DNA of 64,000 nucleotides, from NCBI GenBank assembly GCA_900542165.1, contig UQMM01000006.1, positions 1 through 64,000 on the forward strand, read 5' to 3'. Each line of letters opens with the position of its first letter. Position 1 is the stretch's first letter. The position numbers were made by a program, and so were the translations under genes. Shown in pieces: positions 8,624 through 18,749 of this stretch. Below the pieces are notes generated by a model. That model did no database searches and was not told the DNA's origin. It was given only the letters and a program-made list of their open reading frames with translations. Source of the DNA: an uncultured Collinsella sp. (GTDB taxonomy: Bacteria; Actinomycetota; Coriobacteriia; Coriobacteriales; Coriobacteriaceae).

Positions 8624-9019
8624 CGCAGTTTCTGTAGGGTCTCAGGGGTACTTTACCCTGCTAAAGCTGGCATAACAGCTAGAGTGAACGTCGTACAAAG
8701 GCAAGGAAAAATACCAAACAAATCGGTGAACGGTAGTTGTTCGCGCGCGCATTTCCTGCGGGTTTGTAAAAAAAGCCATTATGATATAAAAAAAGAAACA
8801 TATAACAGCCCAGATGCAGAGGGTCGCTATGTTATCCTTCTCAGACGGGTGAAATCTTGGGTTTTGGGTTGTAGTTCCAAGGTGGACAAACGTTTTTCCT
8901 GCACCAACGTGTGGTGAAGAACGGAAGAAACCGGTAGTGCAAGCCGAAAATTCAAGAATTCAATAAGCAGCGGTGTGAGAGAGCGCCGCATTACACGTAA
9001 CTAGGAGCGTGGTTACACA
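8624..9019 (+). promoter_or_regulatory. Long leader and promoter region of pflB
   Basis: About 400 gene-free bases precede pflB. An AT-rich patch contains TTGTAA (8764-8769) and TATAAA (8785-8790), a possible promoter with a short 15-base spacer, giving a 5' leader of about 220 bases. No FNR (TTGATnnnnATCAA) or Rex-type palindrome is obvious. AGGAG lies near 9003, before the ATG. The 111-residue open frame crossing the region is not convincing as a gene. Confidence 0.4.
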
Positions 9020-11071
<2,052 letters not shown>

Positions 11072-11072
11072 C

Positions 11073-11142
11073 TATTGTTAGTGCTATACTAACAATAACG
11101 ATTACTGATTAGTGCGCCGGTTTCGGCCGGCGCCTATTAATC
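11073..11142 (+). promoter_or_regulatory. Two hairpins between pflB and grcA
   Basis: Immediately after the pflB stop, TATTGTTAGT (11073-11082) and ACTAACAATA (11088-11097) form a perfect 10-bp stem with a 5-base loop. A second, GC-rich stem GCGCCGG (11114-11120) with CCGGCGC (11127-11133) is extended by GATTA/TAATC. Neither has a T run. The second ends just before AAGGAG of grcA. They may set mRNA stability or the ratio of the two PFL subunits. Confidence 0.6.
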
Positions 11143-11156
11143 GAAGGAGACACATT

Positions 11157-11408
11157 ATGAAGGTTTCTGAAGTTTCCGAGACCCAGGCCGATAACCTGGT
11201 CCACATGCTCGACGCTTACGCCGAGAAGGGTGGCCACCACCTGAACATCAACGTCTTCAACCGTGAGACGCTGCTCGACGCTCAGGCTCACCCCGAGAAG
11301 TACCCGCAGCTGACCATCCGCGTTTCCGGCTATGCCGTGAACTTCCACACGCTCACCAAGGAGCAGCAGGACGAGGTCATTGCGCGTACCTTCCACGACA
11401 AGTTCTAA
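11157..11408 (+). CDS. grcA: Glycyl-radical subunit of split pyruvate formate-lyase (GrcA/YfiD-like)
   Basis: This 83-residue protein is almost entirely the C-terminal domain of PFL: HLNINVFNRE, then EKYPQLTIRVSGYAVNF, with the radical glycine at Gly58. In E. coli the homologous YfiD/GrcA is a spare part that restores oxygen-cleaved PFL. Here it should be the only source of the radical domain, because PflB ends before it. The ATG at 11157 has AAGGAG at -13 to -8. The activating enzyme (18750-19568) should install the radical on Gly58. A large palindromic element begins at the stop codon. Confidence 0.93.
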   Translation: MKVSEVSETQADNLVHMLDAYAEKGGHHLNINVFNRETLLDAQAHPEKYPQLTIRVSGYAVNFHTLTKEQQDEVIARTFHDKF

Positions 11409-11548
11409 AGGGACTCAACTCCCACCGGAGACCCGGTAAGGCCTACGCACTTTGCCTCTCAAACGTCCTCGCCGCTTCGCGGCTGCGGAATGTTTGCGAG
11501 ACAAAGTGCTCCCGGCCTTGCCGGGTCTCCTGCGTTGTCGTCCTTTAG
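11405..11548 (+). repeat. Nested palindrome family, copy A (after grcA)
   Basis: Outer arms CTAAAGGGAC (11405-11414, containing the grcA stop) and GTCCTTTAG (11540-11548) enclose a 17-bp stem (11427-11443 with 11514-11530), a second 17-bp stem (11448-11464 with 11492-11508), and an apical GCCGC-TTC-GCGGC. The conserved boxes CGTCCTCG (11464-11471) and TGCGGAATG (11484-11492) flank the apical stem. Confidence 0.75.
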
Positions 11549-11572
11549 GGAACCACGCTAAATTAAATTGGT

Positions 11573-11640
11573 GTCCTCGGACATGCAAAGAGGCTCGCTG
11601 CGCACTTCGTGCGGCGAGCCTCTTTGCGGAATGTTTTGGG
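11573..11640 (+). repeat. Nested palindrome family, copy B (truncated)
   Basis: It carries GTCCTCGGACATG (11573-11585), a 14-bp stem (11585-11598 with 11614-11627) and TGCGGAATG (11625-11633). The left outer arm is missing. It directly follows copy A, and a 32-base motif (11542-11575) is repeated imperfectly at 11681-11714, suggesting a tandem duplication that then decayed. Confidence 0.6.
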
Positions 11641-11753
11641 AGGTAGCCCAAACAGCCCCGGCGGGGGTCCTGTGTAGTTACCCTTTAGGCGGAACTCTCC
11701 TAATTATTTGGATGAGTCGTTTACTTACTTGTACTGTTACCGTCTTCCCGCTC

Positions 11754-11792
11754 TTGTTGGGGTATGCTTTGTTCGTATGTAAACGTATGACA
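11754..11792 (+). promoter_or_regulatory. Promoter and operator of the LacI-type regulator gene
   Basis: TTGTTG (11754-11759) and TATGTA (11776-11781) with a 16-base spacer form a candidate promoter. TATGTAAACGTATGACA (11776-11792) overlaps the -10 and resembles the operators upstream of the sucrose operon, which suggests autoregulation. Confidence 0.5.
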
Positions 11793-11812
11793 TGTTGATG
11801 GGGGAGGGTGCT

Positions 11813-12823
11813 ATGGCTCGCGAGGGCGCTCGTTCTAAGGATTCGGCTAAGCCTGGCATCAAGGAAGTTGCAGCGGTGGCGGGGGTTTCGCCCACTACGG
11901 TATCTCGCGTGCTTAATAATCGCGGCTATATTAGCCAAGAGACCCGCGATAAGGTCCATGCCGCGATGAAGCGCATCAACTATACGCCCAACGATATCGC
12001 CCGTGCCATGCTCAACGGTCGCCTGAATCTAATAGGTATGATCGTCCCCTATGTCAGCAGCCCGTTTCATGCCCAAGCGGTCCAAGCCGTTGAGCGTACC
12101 CTGGCCGAAAACGGTTTTAAGATGTTGCTGTGCAATAGCGCCAATCGACCTGATCTTGAGCGTTCTTATATCGATATGCTTCGGCGCAATATGGTTGATG
12201 GCGTCATTGTCAACTCGCTTAATATCGGTGCCGAGGCGTATGCCGAGATGGGTTTGAGTCTGGTTGGTATCGACTGCGACCTTGGCGAGGCCTCTGTTCA
12301 GATTGCGAGCGACAGCTATAGCATCGGCGAACTTGCCACGCGTCGCCTGATCGATGACGGATGTTCACGCATCCTGTGCCTGCGCAGCAATAGCCGCATG
12401 CGCATGCCTGCCAATAAGCGTACCGATGCCTACCTCGATGTTGTTGAGCAGGCCGGTTTGTCCGCGCTTGTCCGTGAGGTTGAGTTCGTTAAGCCCGACG
12501 ACGAAAAGGGCGCGGTCGTTGCGAAGATCCTCGATGAGAACCCCGATATTGACGGCATCTTTGCGGGAGACGATACGATGGCGGCCATCTGTCTCAACGT
12601 GATGAAGCAGCGTGGCTTGAGCGCTCCAGACGATATTAAGGTCGTGGGCGCGGATGGTGCCCGCCGAACTATGACGTTTATGCCTGACTTAACAACCGTA
12701 CGTCAAGATATCGATCGCATCGGAGAGCTCGCGGCGCAATCCATCATCGCTCTTATTAACGGCGATAATCCCGAATCGAATATCAAGCTCCCCGTTGAAC
12801 TCATTGAGGGCAAAACCGCGTAG
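11813..12823 (+). CDS. LacI-family regulator of sucrose utilisation
   Basis: The protein has 336 residues. The N-terminal helix-turn-helix (IKEVAAVAGVSPTTVSRVLNN) and hinge (NDIARAMLNGR) are classical, followed by a periplasmic-binding-protein-like effector domain. The ATG at 11813 is chosen because GGGGGAGGG precedes it; upstream in-frame ATGs at 11792 and 11798 lack such a site. It lies directly upstream of a GH32-PTS-GH32 cluster with three LacI-type sites, so repression relieved by sucrose, sucrose 6-phosphate or a fructose derivative is likely. Codon use is less biased than in pflB, as expected for a regulator. Confidence 0.88.
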   Translation: MAREGARSKDSAKPGIKEVAAVAGVSPTTVSRVLNNRGYISQETRDKVHAAMKRINYTPNDIARAMLNGRLNLIGMIVPYVSSPFHAQAVQAVERTLAENGFKMLLCNSANRPDLERSYIDMLRRNMVDGVIVNSLNIGAEAYAEMGLSLVGIDCDLGEASVQIASDSYSIGELATRRLIDDGCSRILCLRSNSRMRMPANKRTDAYLDVVEQAGLSALVREVEFVKPDDEKGAVVAKILDENPDIDGIFAGDDTMAAICLNVMKQRGLSAPDDIKVVGADGARRTMTFMPDLTTVRQDIDRIGELAAQSIIALINGDNPESNIKLPVELIEGKTA

Positions 12824-12877
12824 TTCATCCCGTGCCAAAAGAATTCCTCAAACGCCTCTGATGACCGTTCGCCGGAA

Positions 12878-12964
12878 TATGTCAACCGTTTACCGACGAC
12901 TGGAACTGCGAAAAGACGTATTGATATGAAAACGTTTGACATATGAAAACGGTTGACATATCTT
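12878..12964 (+). promoter_or_regulatory. Sucrose operon promoter with LacI-type operators
   Basis: TTGACA (12936-12941), a 17-base spacer and TATCTT (12959-12964) form a good promoter. Operator-like sites are TATGTCAACCGTTTACC (12878-12894), ATGAAAACGTTTGACATAT (12925-12943) and ATATGAAAACGGTTGACATA (12941-12960). The last two cover the -35, spacer and -10. The first could support looping. Confidence 0.7.
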
Positions 12965-13006
12965 GCCATTGTACCGAGTTAGTATGTCGTGGAAAGGAAG
13001 TCTCGG

Positions 13007-14389
13007 ATGCACAAGGTGTATTACCAGCCTGAGGGAATTTGGGTAGGCGACATCATGCCGTACGGCGAGGACGGCACGTTCTATCTCTATCATCAGCGTG
13101 ACACGCGTAACCCCGAACCTTTCGGAGAGCCGTTTGGCTGGGCACTCGCTACGACCAAGGATTTCGTCAACTACAAGGACTTTGGCGAGAGCCTTGAGCG
13201 TGGCGGCGACGAGGAAGTCGACCAGTACATTTATGCCGGCACGGTGTTTAAGGTGGGCGACAAGTACCATGCGCTCTACACTGGTTGCAATCGCGATAAG
13301 GTCCGCGCACGTTTGATGAAGCAGGTTCTTCTTCACGCAACGAGCGACGACGCCGTCAAGTGGGAGAAGAACATCGCCGAGACGCTGCTTCCGCCCCAGG
13401 AGGGTTACGATGACCGCAACTGGCGCGATCCCTTTGTGCTTTGGGATGAGGAGAACGAAGAGTACATGCTCATCCTCGGCACGCGTGTGGGCGAGGACAA
13501 GCGTCTGATGACCGGCCGCCTGGTCAAGTTCACCTCCAAGGATCTGACCAACTGGGAGTTCCAGGGCGACTGGTGGAACCCGGGCCTGTACACCATGTTT
13601 GAGATGCCTGATCTCTTTAAGATGGGCGACTGGTGGTACCTCGTCTTTTCCGAGTACAGCGACGGCAACAAGACCCGTTACCGCATGTCCAAGTCCATCA
13701 ACGGTCCTTGGATTACCCCCGCTGACGACTCCTTCGACGGCCGCGCGTACTACGCCGCTCGCACCGCATTCGATGGCGAGCGTCGCGTTCTCTTTGGTTG
13801 GGTTCCTACGCGTGACGAGGGCGGCGACCCCAGCTCTTACCTATGGGGTGGCACCTTTATGCCCCTCGAGATCGTTCAGCGTGCCGACGGAACGCTCGGC
13901 ACCAAGCTCCCCGACAGCATGCTTGGCGCCTTTGGCGAGGGCAAGGCTGTCGAGACCTTTGAGCTTTCCTGCGAGTCGGGCAAGGTCGAGCAGGTGCTCG
14001 CCGCGGATGCCGGCTCCACCTACTTGCTCGATGCCGACATTGAGCTCGGCGGTAACGCTGCCGGCTTCTCGGTCAAGTTCGCTGAGGACGCCGAGACCGG
14101 TCTTGCCTATGAGTTCCGCGCCAACCTGCGCGAGGGCAAGCTCGAGTTCACGCCGGCTCCCCAGTACCCGTGGTTCCAGGTCAACAACATGGGCCTCGAG
14201 CGTCCGTTGTTCTTTAAGGGCGAGGGCACTCACCATGTGCGTCTGGTCGTCGACGACGACATCGCGACCATCTTTGTCGATGATGTTGCGCTCAACGCTC
14301 GCTTCTGCAACAAGCAGGGCCAGGGTGTAGCGCTTACCGTCACCGACGGTGCGCTCAAGTGCGCAAACGCAACGATCGCGTCTCTGTAG
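13007..14389 (+). CDS. Glycoside hydrolase family 32-like beta-fructosidase (divergent)
   Basis: This 460-residue protein has an N-terminal five-bladed propeller and a C-terminal beta-sandwich. The nucleophile region reads VGDIMPYGEDG in place of the usual NDPNG, the RDP motif is present (WRDPF), and the acid/base motif reads FEMPDLF where ECPDLF is usual. All three acidic positions thus seem present in an unusual setting. No signal peptide is seen, so it acts in the cytosol, probably on a fructoside imported or phosphorylated by the PTS. The ATG at 13007 follows GGAAAGGAAG. It is first in the sucrose operon. Substrate range is uncertain. Confidence 0.82.
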   Translation: MHKVYYQPEGIWVGDIMPYGEDGTFYLYHQRDTRNPEPFGEPFGWALATTKDFVNYKDFGESLERGGDEEVDQYIYAGTVFKVGDKYHALYTGCNRDKVRARLMKQVLLHATSDDAVKWEKNIAETLLPPQEGYDDRNWRDPFVLWDEENEEYMLILGTRVGEDKRLMTGRLVKFTSKDLTNWEFQGDWWNPGLYTMFEMPDLFKMGDWWYLVFSEYSDGNKTRYRMSKSINGPWITPADDSFDGRAYYAARTAFDGERRVLFGWVPTRDEGGDPSSYLWGGTFMPLEIVQRADGTLGTKLPDSMLGAFGEGKAVETFELSCESGKVEQVLAADAGSTYLLDADIELGGNAAGFSVKFAEDAETGLAYEFRANLREGKLEFTPAPQYPWFQVNNMGLERPLFFKGEGTHHVRLVVDDDIATIFVDDVALNARFCNKQGQGVALTVTDGALKCANATIASL

Positions 14390-14434
14390 CGGCAACGAAC
14401 CGTTTTATGATTTAGAAAAGGAATGGAGAGGAAC

Positions 14435-15886
14435 ATGGACTACAAGGCAGTGTCCCAGCAAGTCGTCGACAACGTCGGCGGACTGGAGAACATCGAGGGC
14501 GCCACGCATTGCGTGACCCGTCTGCGTCTGGTGCTCAAGGATATGAGCAAATACAACAAGGCCGAGCTCGAGAACATCGATGGCGTCAAGGGCGTGCTGT
14601 ACAACAGCGGCCAGCTCATGATCATCTTCGGTACCGGTACCGTCAACAAGGTTTACGATGAGTTTATGGCTCTGACGGGCGTTAAGGAGATTAGCGCTTC
14701 CGAGGTCAAGGGCGCCGAGGCGGACAAGAAGGGCAAGTTCTTCTCGGTCCTCAAGGTATTCTCGGACATCTTTATCCCCATCATTCCCGCCTTCGTCGGC
14801 GCTGCTATCATCATCGGCCTTAAGTCACTGATCGTTGCCAACGGCCTCTTTGGCATGGAGGGCAGCCTCGCCGATCACAGCGAGTTCCTCAAGAACCTCG
14901 CAAGCTTCTTTGCCATTATCGCCACCACGTTCGACTACCTGCCTGTCCTGGTTATGTACAGCGCGGTCAAGCGTTTTGGCGGTAACCCGATCCTGGGCAT
15001 CCTCGTCGGTATCGTCATGGTTCACCCGAGCCTTATGAACCGCAATACGTTCGTTATGGACCCGACGGGTGCTGAGTACTGGAACTTCGGTCCGCTATCC
15101 ATTCCCATGGTTGCTTTCCAGGGCGGTGTGTTCCCCGCAATCCTGACTGCCTGGTTTATGGCCAAGGTCGAAAAGATTGCCCAGAAGTACATCCCCGAGG
15201 TCGTTTCGTTCGTCTTTGTCCCGACCGTTACCCTGATTCTTGCTAACGTTGCCCTGTTCACCGTGTTCGGCCCGCTCGGCAACCTGATCGGTGACGTCCT
15301 CGCCGGCGTAATCGATATCCTGTACAACAGGATGGGTGTCTTTGGTGCCTTTGTCTTCGCCGCGTTCCTGCAGCCGCTCGTCGTTACCGGTACGCATCAG
15401 TTCATCCAGGGTATCGAGGCCAACCTCGTTGCCACGACTGGCTTCAACTACATCCAGGCCATCTGGTCGGTTTCCATCATCGCCCAGGGCGGCGGCGCCA
15501 TCGGTATGTACCTCATTCACAAGAAGCACTCCAAAGAGCGCAACATCTGCATGTCGTCCTTTATCCCGACGCTGGTCGGAATCTCCGAGCCCGCTATCTT
15601 TGCTGCAAACATGCGCTACTCGATCATCCCGTTCATCTGCGCATGCATCGGTGCAGGCTGCGGCGGTGCCTTCGTCAAGCTCTTTGAGGTGCGCGCTATC
15701 GGTCAGGGTCTGACCGGCGTGCTTGGCCTGCTCATCGTCACACCCGAGACTCTCGTGTGGTATGTGGCTGGCAATCTCATCGCCTTCATCGTGCCGATCG
15801 TCTTGATCTTTGCCTACAACAAGGCAAAGGGCGTGCCGACCACCGATGAAGAGGGCGCTGGCGCTGGCTTCGACGTTAGCTTCTAG
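14435..15886 (+). CDS. PTS EIIBC component, sucrose/beta-glucoside class
   Basis: The protein has 483 residues. The N-terminal EIIB domain holds the phosphorylatable cysteine in THCVTRLRL (about residue 25). The EIIC membrane domain follows, with the conserved GISEPAIF-type loop late in the protein. There is no EIIA domain, so phosphate must come from an EIIA elsewhere, as for many sucrose transporters. The start at 14435 is favoured by GAGAGG close upstream. The flanking GH32 genes indicate sucrose or a short fructo-oligosaccharide as substrate. A hairpin lies between this gene and scrB. Confidence 0.9.
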   Translation: MDYKAVSQQVVDNVGGLENIEGATHCVTRLRLVLKDMSKYNKAELENIDGVKGVLYNSGQLMIIFGTGTVNKVYDEFMALTGVKEISASEVKGAEADKKGKFFSVLKVFSDIFIPIIPAFVGAAIIIGLKSLIVANGLFGMEGSLADHSEFLKNLASFFAIIATTFDYLPVLVMYSAVKRFGGNPILGILVGIVMVHPSLMNRNTFVMDPTGAEYWNFGPLSIPMVAFQGGVFPAILTAWFMAKVEKIAQKYIPEVVSFVFVPTVTLILANVALFTVFGPLGNLIGDVLAGVIDILYNRMGVFGAFVFAAFLQPLVVTGTHQFIQGIEANLVATTGFNYIQAIWSVSIIAQGGGAIGMYLIHKKHSKERNICMSSFIPTLVGISEPAIFAANMRYSIIPFICACIGAGCGGAFVKLFEVRAIGQGLTGVLGLLIVTPETLVWYVAGNLIAFIVPIVLIFAYNKAKGVPTTDEEGAGAGFDVSF

Positions 15887-15927
15887 TTGAGCCGTTCAGC
15901 GTAATGTGCGGATAAGTCCATTTGGGG

Positions 15928-15964
15928 AAGGGCGTTCGGCTCGTGTGAGTCGAGCGTCCTTTCC
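15928..15964 (+). terminator. Hairpin between the PTS gene and scrB
   Basis: AAGGGCGTTCGGCTC (15928-15942) pairs with GAGTCGAGCGTCCTT (15947-15961) over 15 positions if three G-U pairs are allowed, followed by TCCT. It is a partial terminator or processing site within the operon. Confidence 0.5.
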
Positions 15965-15981
15965 TATAGACGAGAAGGTCA

Positions 15982-17430
15982 ATGGCGATGTTTAATCAAA
16001 AAAACAAGGTGATGCGTGCGGACTATGAGCAGTGGCGTGCCGGACAGGATGAGACGGCGGCTCGCATCGCGTCCGACCCCGATAGGCTTTTGTTCCATGT
16101 GGAGCCTGAGCTTGGCTGGCTCAACGACCCCAACGGATTGGTGCAGATCGGTGATACGTATCACATCTATCATCAATACGATCCGTTCGATGCTGCGCAT
16201 GGTGGTCCAGTGCTTTGGAACCATCTGACGACAAAGGATTTTGTGACATACGAGAATCACGGCCCCGTGCTGTTCCCCGATTCCAATTTGGATTCGAGTG
16301 GAGCGTATTCTGGTTCTGCCTTTGTACGTGATGGCAAGATTCACTACTTCTATACCGGCAACGTTAAGCATTTTGACCGCGATGATTACGACTACGTGTT
16401 GACGGGCCGTGAGCAAAACCAGATTCATATGGTTGCCGAGAATCCCGACGAATTGGGCGAGAAGTGCATAGCTGTTGGACCGGTCGATTACCCCGACGAT
16501 ATCGGTACGCACGTGCGCGACCCCAAGATCCTTGAGCACGATGGTATCTACTACATGGTTCTGGGCGCTCGTACGAAAGACGACCGTGGCTGCGTGCTTG
16601 TCTATACCTCGCGCAATCTTGAGGACTGGAGCTATGCGACGCGCATTGAGTTGGGCGAGAAGTTTGGCTTTATGTGGGAGTGCCCCGATCTGTTTGAGCT
16701 CGATGGCGAGCTTATTCTCGTTTGCTGTCCGCAGGGTGTGCCTGCCGATGGTTGGCGTTACCGCAATCCGCATCAGTGCGTGTGGTTCCCCATCGAGGCC
16801 GATTGGGAGGCGCCGAGCTTTAAAATCGTCAGGCAGGGCATGCCCCCGATGGTCGATGCCGGTTTTGATTTCTATGCTCCGCAGTCCTTTGAGGATGCTG
16901 CAGGCCGGCGTTTGATGATCGGATGGTCGGGTTGCCCCGACGCGACGGCAGAAAACCCGACGGTGGCGCGCGGATGGCAGTGCGCGTTGACGGTGCCGCG
17001 AGAGCTGAGCATACGCGATGGTAAGCTCTGCCAGCAGCCGGCGCACGAGATTGAGAGGATGCGCGGTGACTGCGTTCGCGCGACAGGCGGTGAAACCGTT
17101 GAGGAGCCGGGCCGCCTGTTTGATCTTGTGGTTTCCTGTGAGGGCGCCAAGATGGCCGAGCTCGAAATCCGCAAGGGTGTCTTTGTGCGTTATGCGGACG
17201 GGATGCTTACCCTCGACATGGGTGACGAAGGCTATGGGCGCGACCAGAGGTCGATCGAGCTCAGCGAGCTTCGCGACCTGCGCGTGCTTTCGGACACTAC
17301 GATGGTCGAGATTTTTGCAAATGGCGGCGAGGCGGCACTTACGAGCCGTACCTATTCGCCGGCGGTTCCGGCGATGGGGTTGCATGCCGAGGGTGCGGCG
17401 TCGATGGATTTCTACCGCCTCGCGCATTAA
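15982..17430 (+). CDS. scrB: Sucrose-6-phosphate hydrolase, GH32
   Basis: This 482-residue cytosolic enzyme should split sucrose 6-phosphate into glucose 6-phosphate and fructose. Canonical GH32 motifs are all present: WLNDPNG (nucleophile Asp, about residue 50), HVRDPKI, and WECPDLF (acid/base Glu). The C-terminal beta-sandwich ends with MVEIFANGGEAALTSRTY, typical of the family. The start follows ACGAGAAGGTCA. Together with the PTS EIIBC it completes sucrose uptake and cleavage. A fructokinase is not in the window. Confidence 0.93.
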   Translation: MAMFNQKNKVMRADYEQWRAGQDETAARIASDPDRLLFHVEPELGWLNDPNGLVQIGDTYHIYHQYDPFDAAHGGPVLWNHLTTKDFVTYENHGPVLFPDSNLDSSGAYSGSAFVRDGKIHYFYTGNVKHFDRDDYDYVLTGREQNQIHMVAENPDELGEKCIAVGPVDYPDDIGTHVRDPKILEHDGIYYMVLGARTKDDRGCVLVYTSRNLEDWSYATRIELGEKFGFMWECPDLFELDGELILVCCPQGVPADGWRYRNPHQCVWFPIEADWEAPSFKIVRQGMPPMVDAGFDFYAPQSFEDAAGRRLMIGWSGCPDATAENPTVARGWQCALTVPRELSIRDGKLCQQPAHEIERMRGDCVRATGGETVEEPGRLFDLVVSCEGAKMAELEIRKGVFVRYADGMLTLDMGDEGYGRDQRSIELSELRDLRVLSDTTMVEIFANGGEAALTSRTYSPAVPAMGLHAEGAASMDFYRLAH

Positions 17431-17700
17431 CCGTGTGTGGAGCGCGATTGGACTTGCTGGGCGGAATGTGTCGCAGTTGCTGCAGCGAACTACCGTTTAT
17501 CGCGTATAGCTACCGTTTGCGGGATAAGTAACACTCATTTATAAACCGTGTAAAATTTCAGGTAAGCACGGAGTTTTCCAGGGAGACGCTGTCCTTTGTT
17601 GTGCGCAAGGGGCGGCGTCTCTTTGGCGCTTAGATGCTGTTGCACAACAGTGCGGTGGCCTGTGCTTGGTATTGGAAAGTCGACGTTGAGATAGGTCGTG

Positions 17701-18561
17701 ATGATAATGGGCAAGTACGTAATCGTGGTTGAGTCTGGGTCGGATGTAACGCCGGAGCTCTGCGAGCGCTACGGCATCGTGCGCGTGCCCATGCATGTCA
17801 CGATTGGTGACGAGACCGTCGAGGACGGCTCGATCGATCCGCTCGAGATTTATTCGCGCTGCAACGAGTTTGGTGTGATGCCCAAGACCAGTGGCTGTTC
17901 GCCAGCGGATTTTGCGCATGTGTACGACCGCATCCATGCCGAGCAGCCCGACGCGACCATTTTGCATCTTGCGTATTCCGAGGCCACGACCTGTTCACAT
18001 CAGTCCTCAAAGATTGCGGCCCAGGGGCGCGACTATGTGTTCTCAATGGACACGCGCTTTGTCTCGGTAGGCCAGTCGCTCGTTGTCGTCGAGACCGCCA
18101 AATACATCGAGGCTCACCCCGATGCCACCGTCGACGAGATCTTTGCATTTACGAACTCCGTCATGGATCGCGTGCTGTTGGGCTTTGTTCCTACCGACCT
18201 TGCCTTCCTTAAGGCGGGCGGTCGCTTGTCCAACGTCGCGTTCCTCGGTGCCCATCTGCTCAAGATTAAGCCCTGCATTGAGGTGACGGGTGGTAAGTTC
18301 GTGGCGACCAAGAAGTTCCGCGGTTCTATGCTTAAGTGCGCCCGTGCCTTTATTGATCACATGGTAGAGAAGGGCGAGATCGACTACTCGCATATTGGCC
18401 TGGCGTATTCGGTGGGTCTTTCCGAGGAGTTGCGCGACGACATGGAAGTCTATGCACACGATCTTGGCTTTAAGGACGTTACCTGGACTCAGGTCGGCGG
18501 CGTCATCTCGAGCCACTGCGGCCCGACTGCTTTCGGCGCGGTGCTCACGCTTAAGGCGTAA
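17701..18561 (+). CDS. DegV family fatty-acid-binding protein
   Basis: This protein of about 286 residues has the DegV (Fak B) fold. It begins VIVVESGSDVTPEL (the usual form is SDLT) and carries TSGCSPADF and LAFLKAGGRLSN, regions that in FakB proteins hold the fatty acid carboxyl group. Related proteins present fatty acids to the kinase FakA, which is not encoded here. GAGATAGG precedes the ATG at 17701; an ATG at 17707 is also possible. The gene stands alone between the sucrose operon and the PFL activase and ends in a hairpin terminator. Confidence 0.88.
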   Translation: MIMGKYVIVVESGSDVTPELCERYGIVRVPMHVTIGDETVEDGSIDPLEIYSRCNEFGVMPKTSGCSPADFAHVYDRIHAEQPDATILHLAYSEATTCSHQSSKIAAQGRDYVFSMDTRFVSVGQSLVVVETAKYIEAHPDATVDEIFAFTNSVMDRVLLGFVPTDLAFLKAGGRLSNVAFLGAHLLKIKPCIEVTGGKFVATKKFRGSMLKCARAFIDHMVEKGEIDYSHIGLAYSVGLSEELRDDMEVYAHDLGFKDVTWTQVGGVISSHCGPTAFGAVLTLKA

Positions 18562-18593
18562 AGGCCTGGCGTCTATCGATTTCTATTGCCACG

Positions 18594-18629
18594 GCGGCGG
18601 GCGGGTTGCGATAACCCTCCCGCCGCTCT
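18594..18629 (+). terminator. Terminator after degV
   Basis: GCGGCGGGCGGGTT (18594-18607) pairs with AACCCTCCCGCCGC (18613-18626) with a single mismatch, followed by TCTT. It lies 33 bases after the stop. Confidence 0.7.
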
Positions 18630-18749
18630 TGCGTTGGGGTCAAATAGAACAACCCAATTGACCGCTAAACCATTTCACCATCATGCGTATGGGCTAGAAT
18701 GGCTCTGGCATTTATGTAACTAAAACCAATGAGAGGCAAGGTAGCGGGA

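Noticed and set aside
8582..8917. Open frame of 111 codons in the pflB leader
   Set aside because: It begins inside the kdgT hairpin, has no ribosome-binding site and no recognisable domain. It is more likely leader sequence.
11073..11156. Frameshift or sequencing error that split pflB
   Set aside because: The two parts are separated by a stop, two hairpins and a new ribosome-binding site. The small protein begins with its own N-terminal residues rather than continuing the larger frame.
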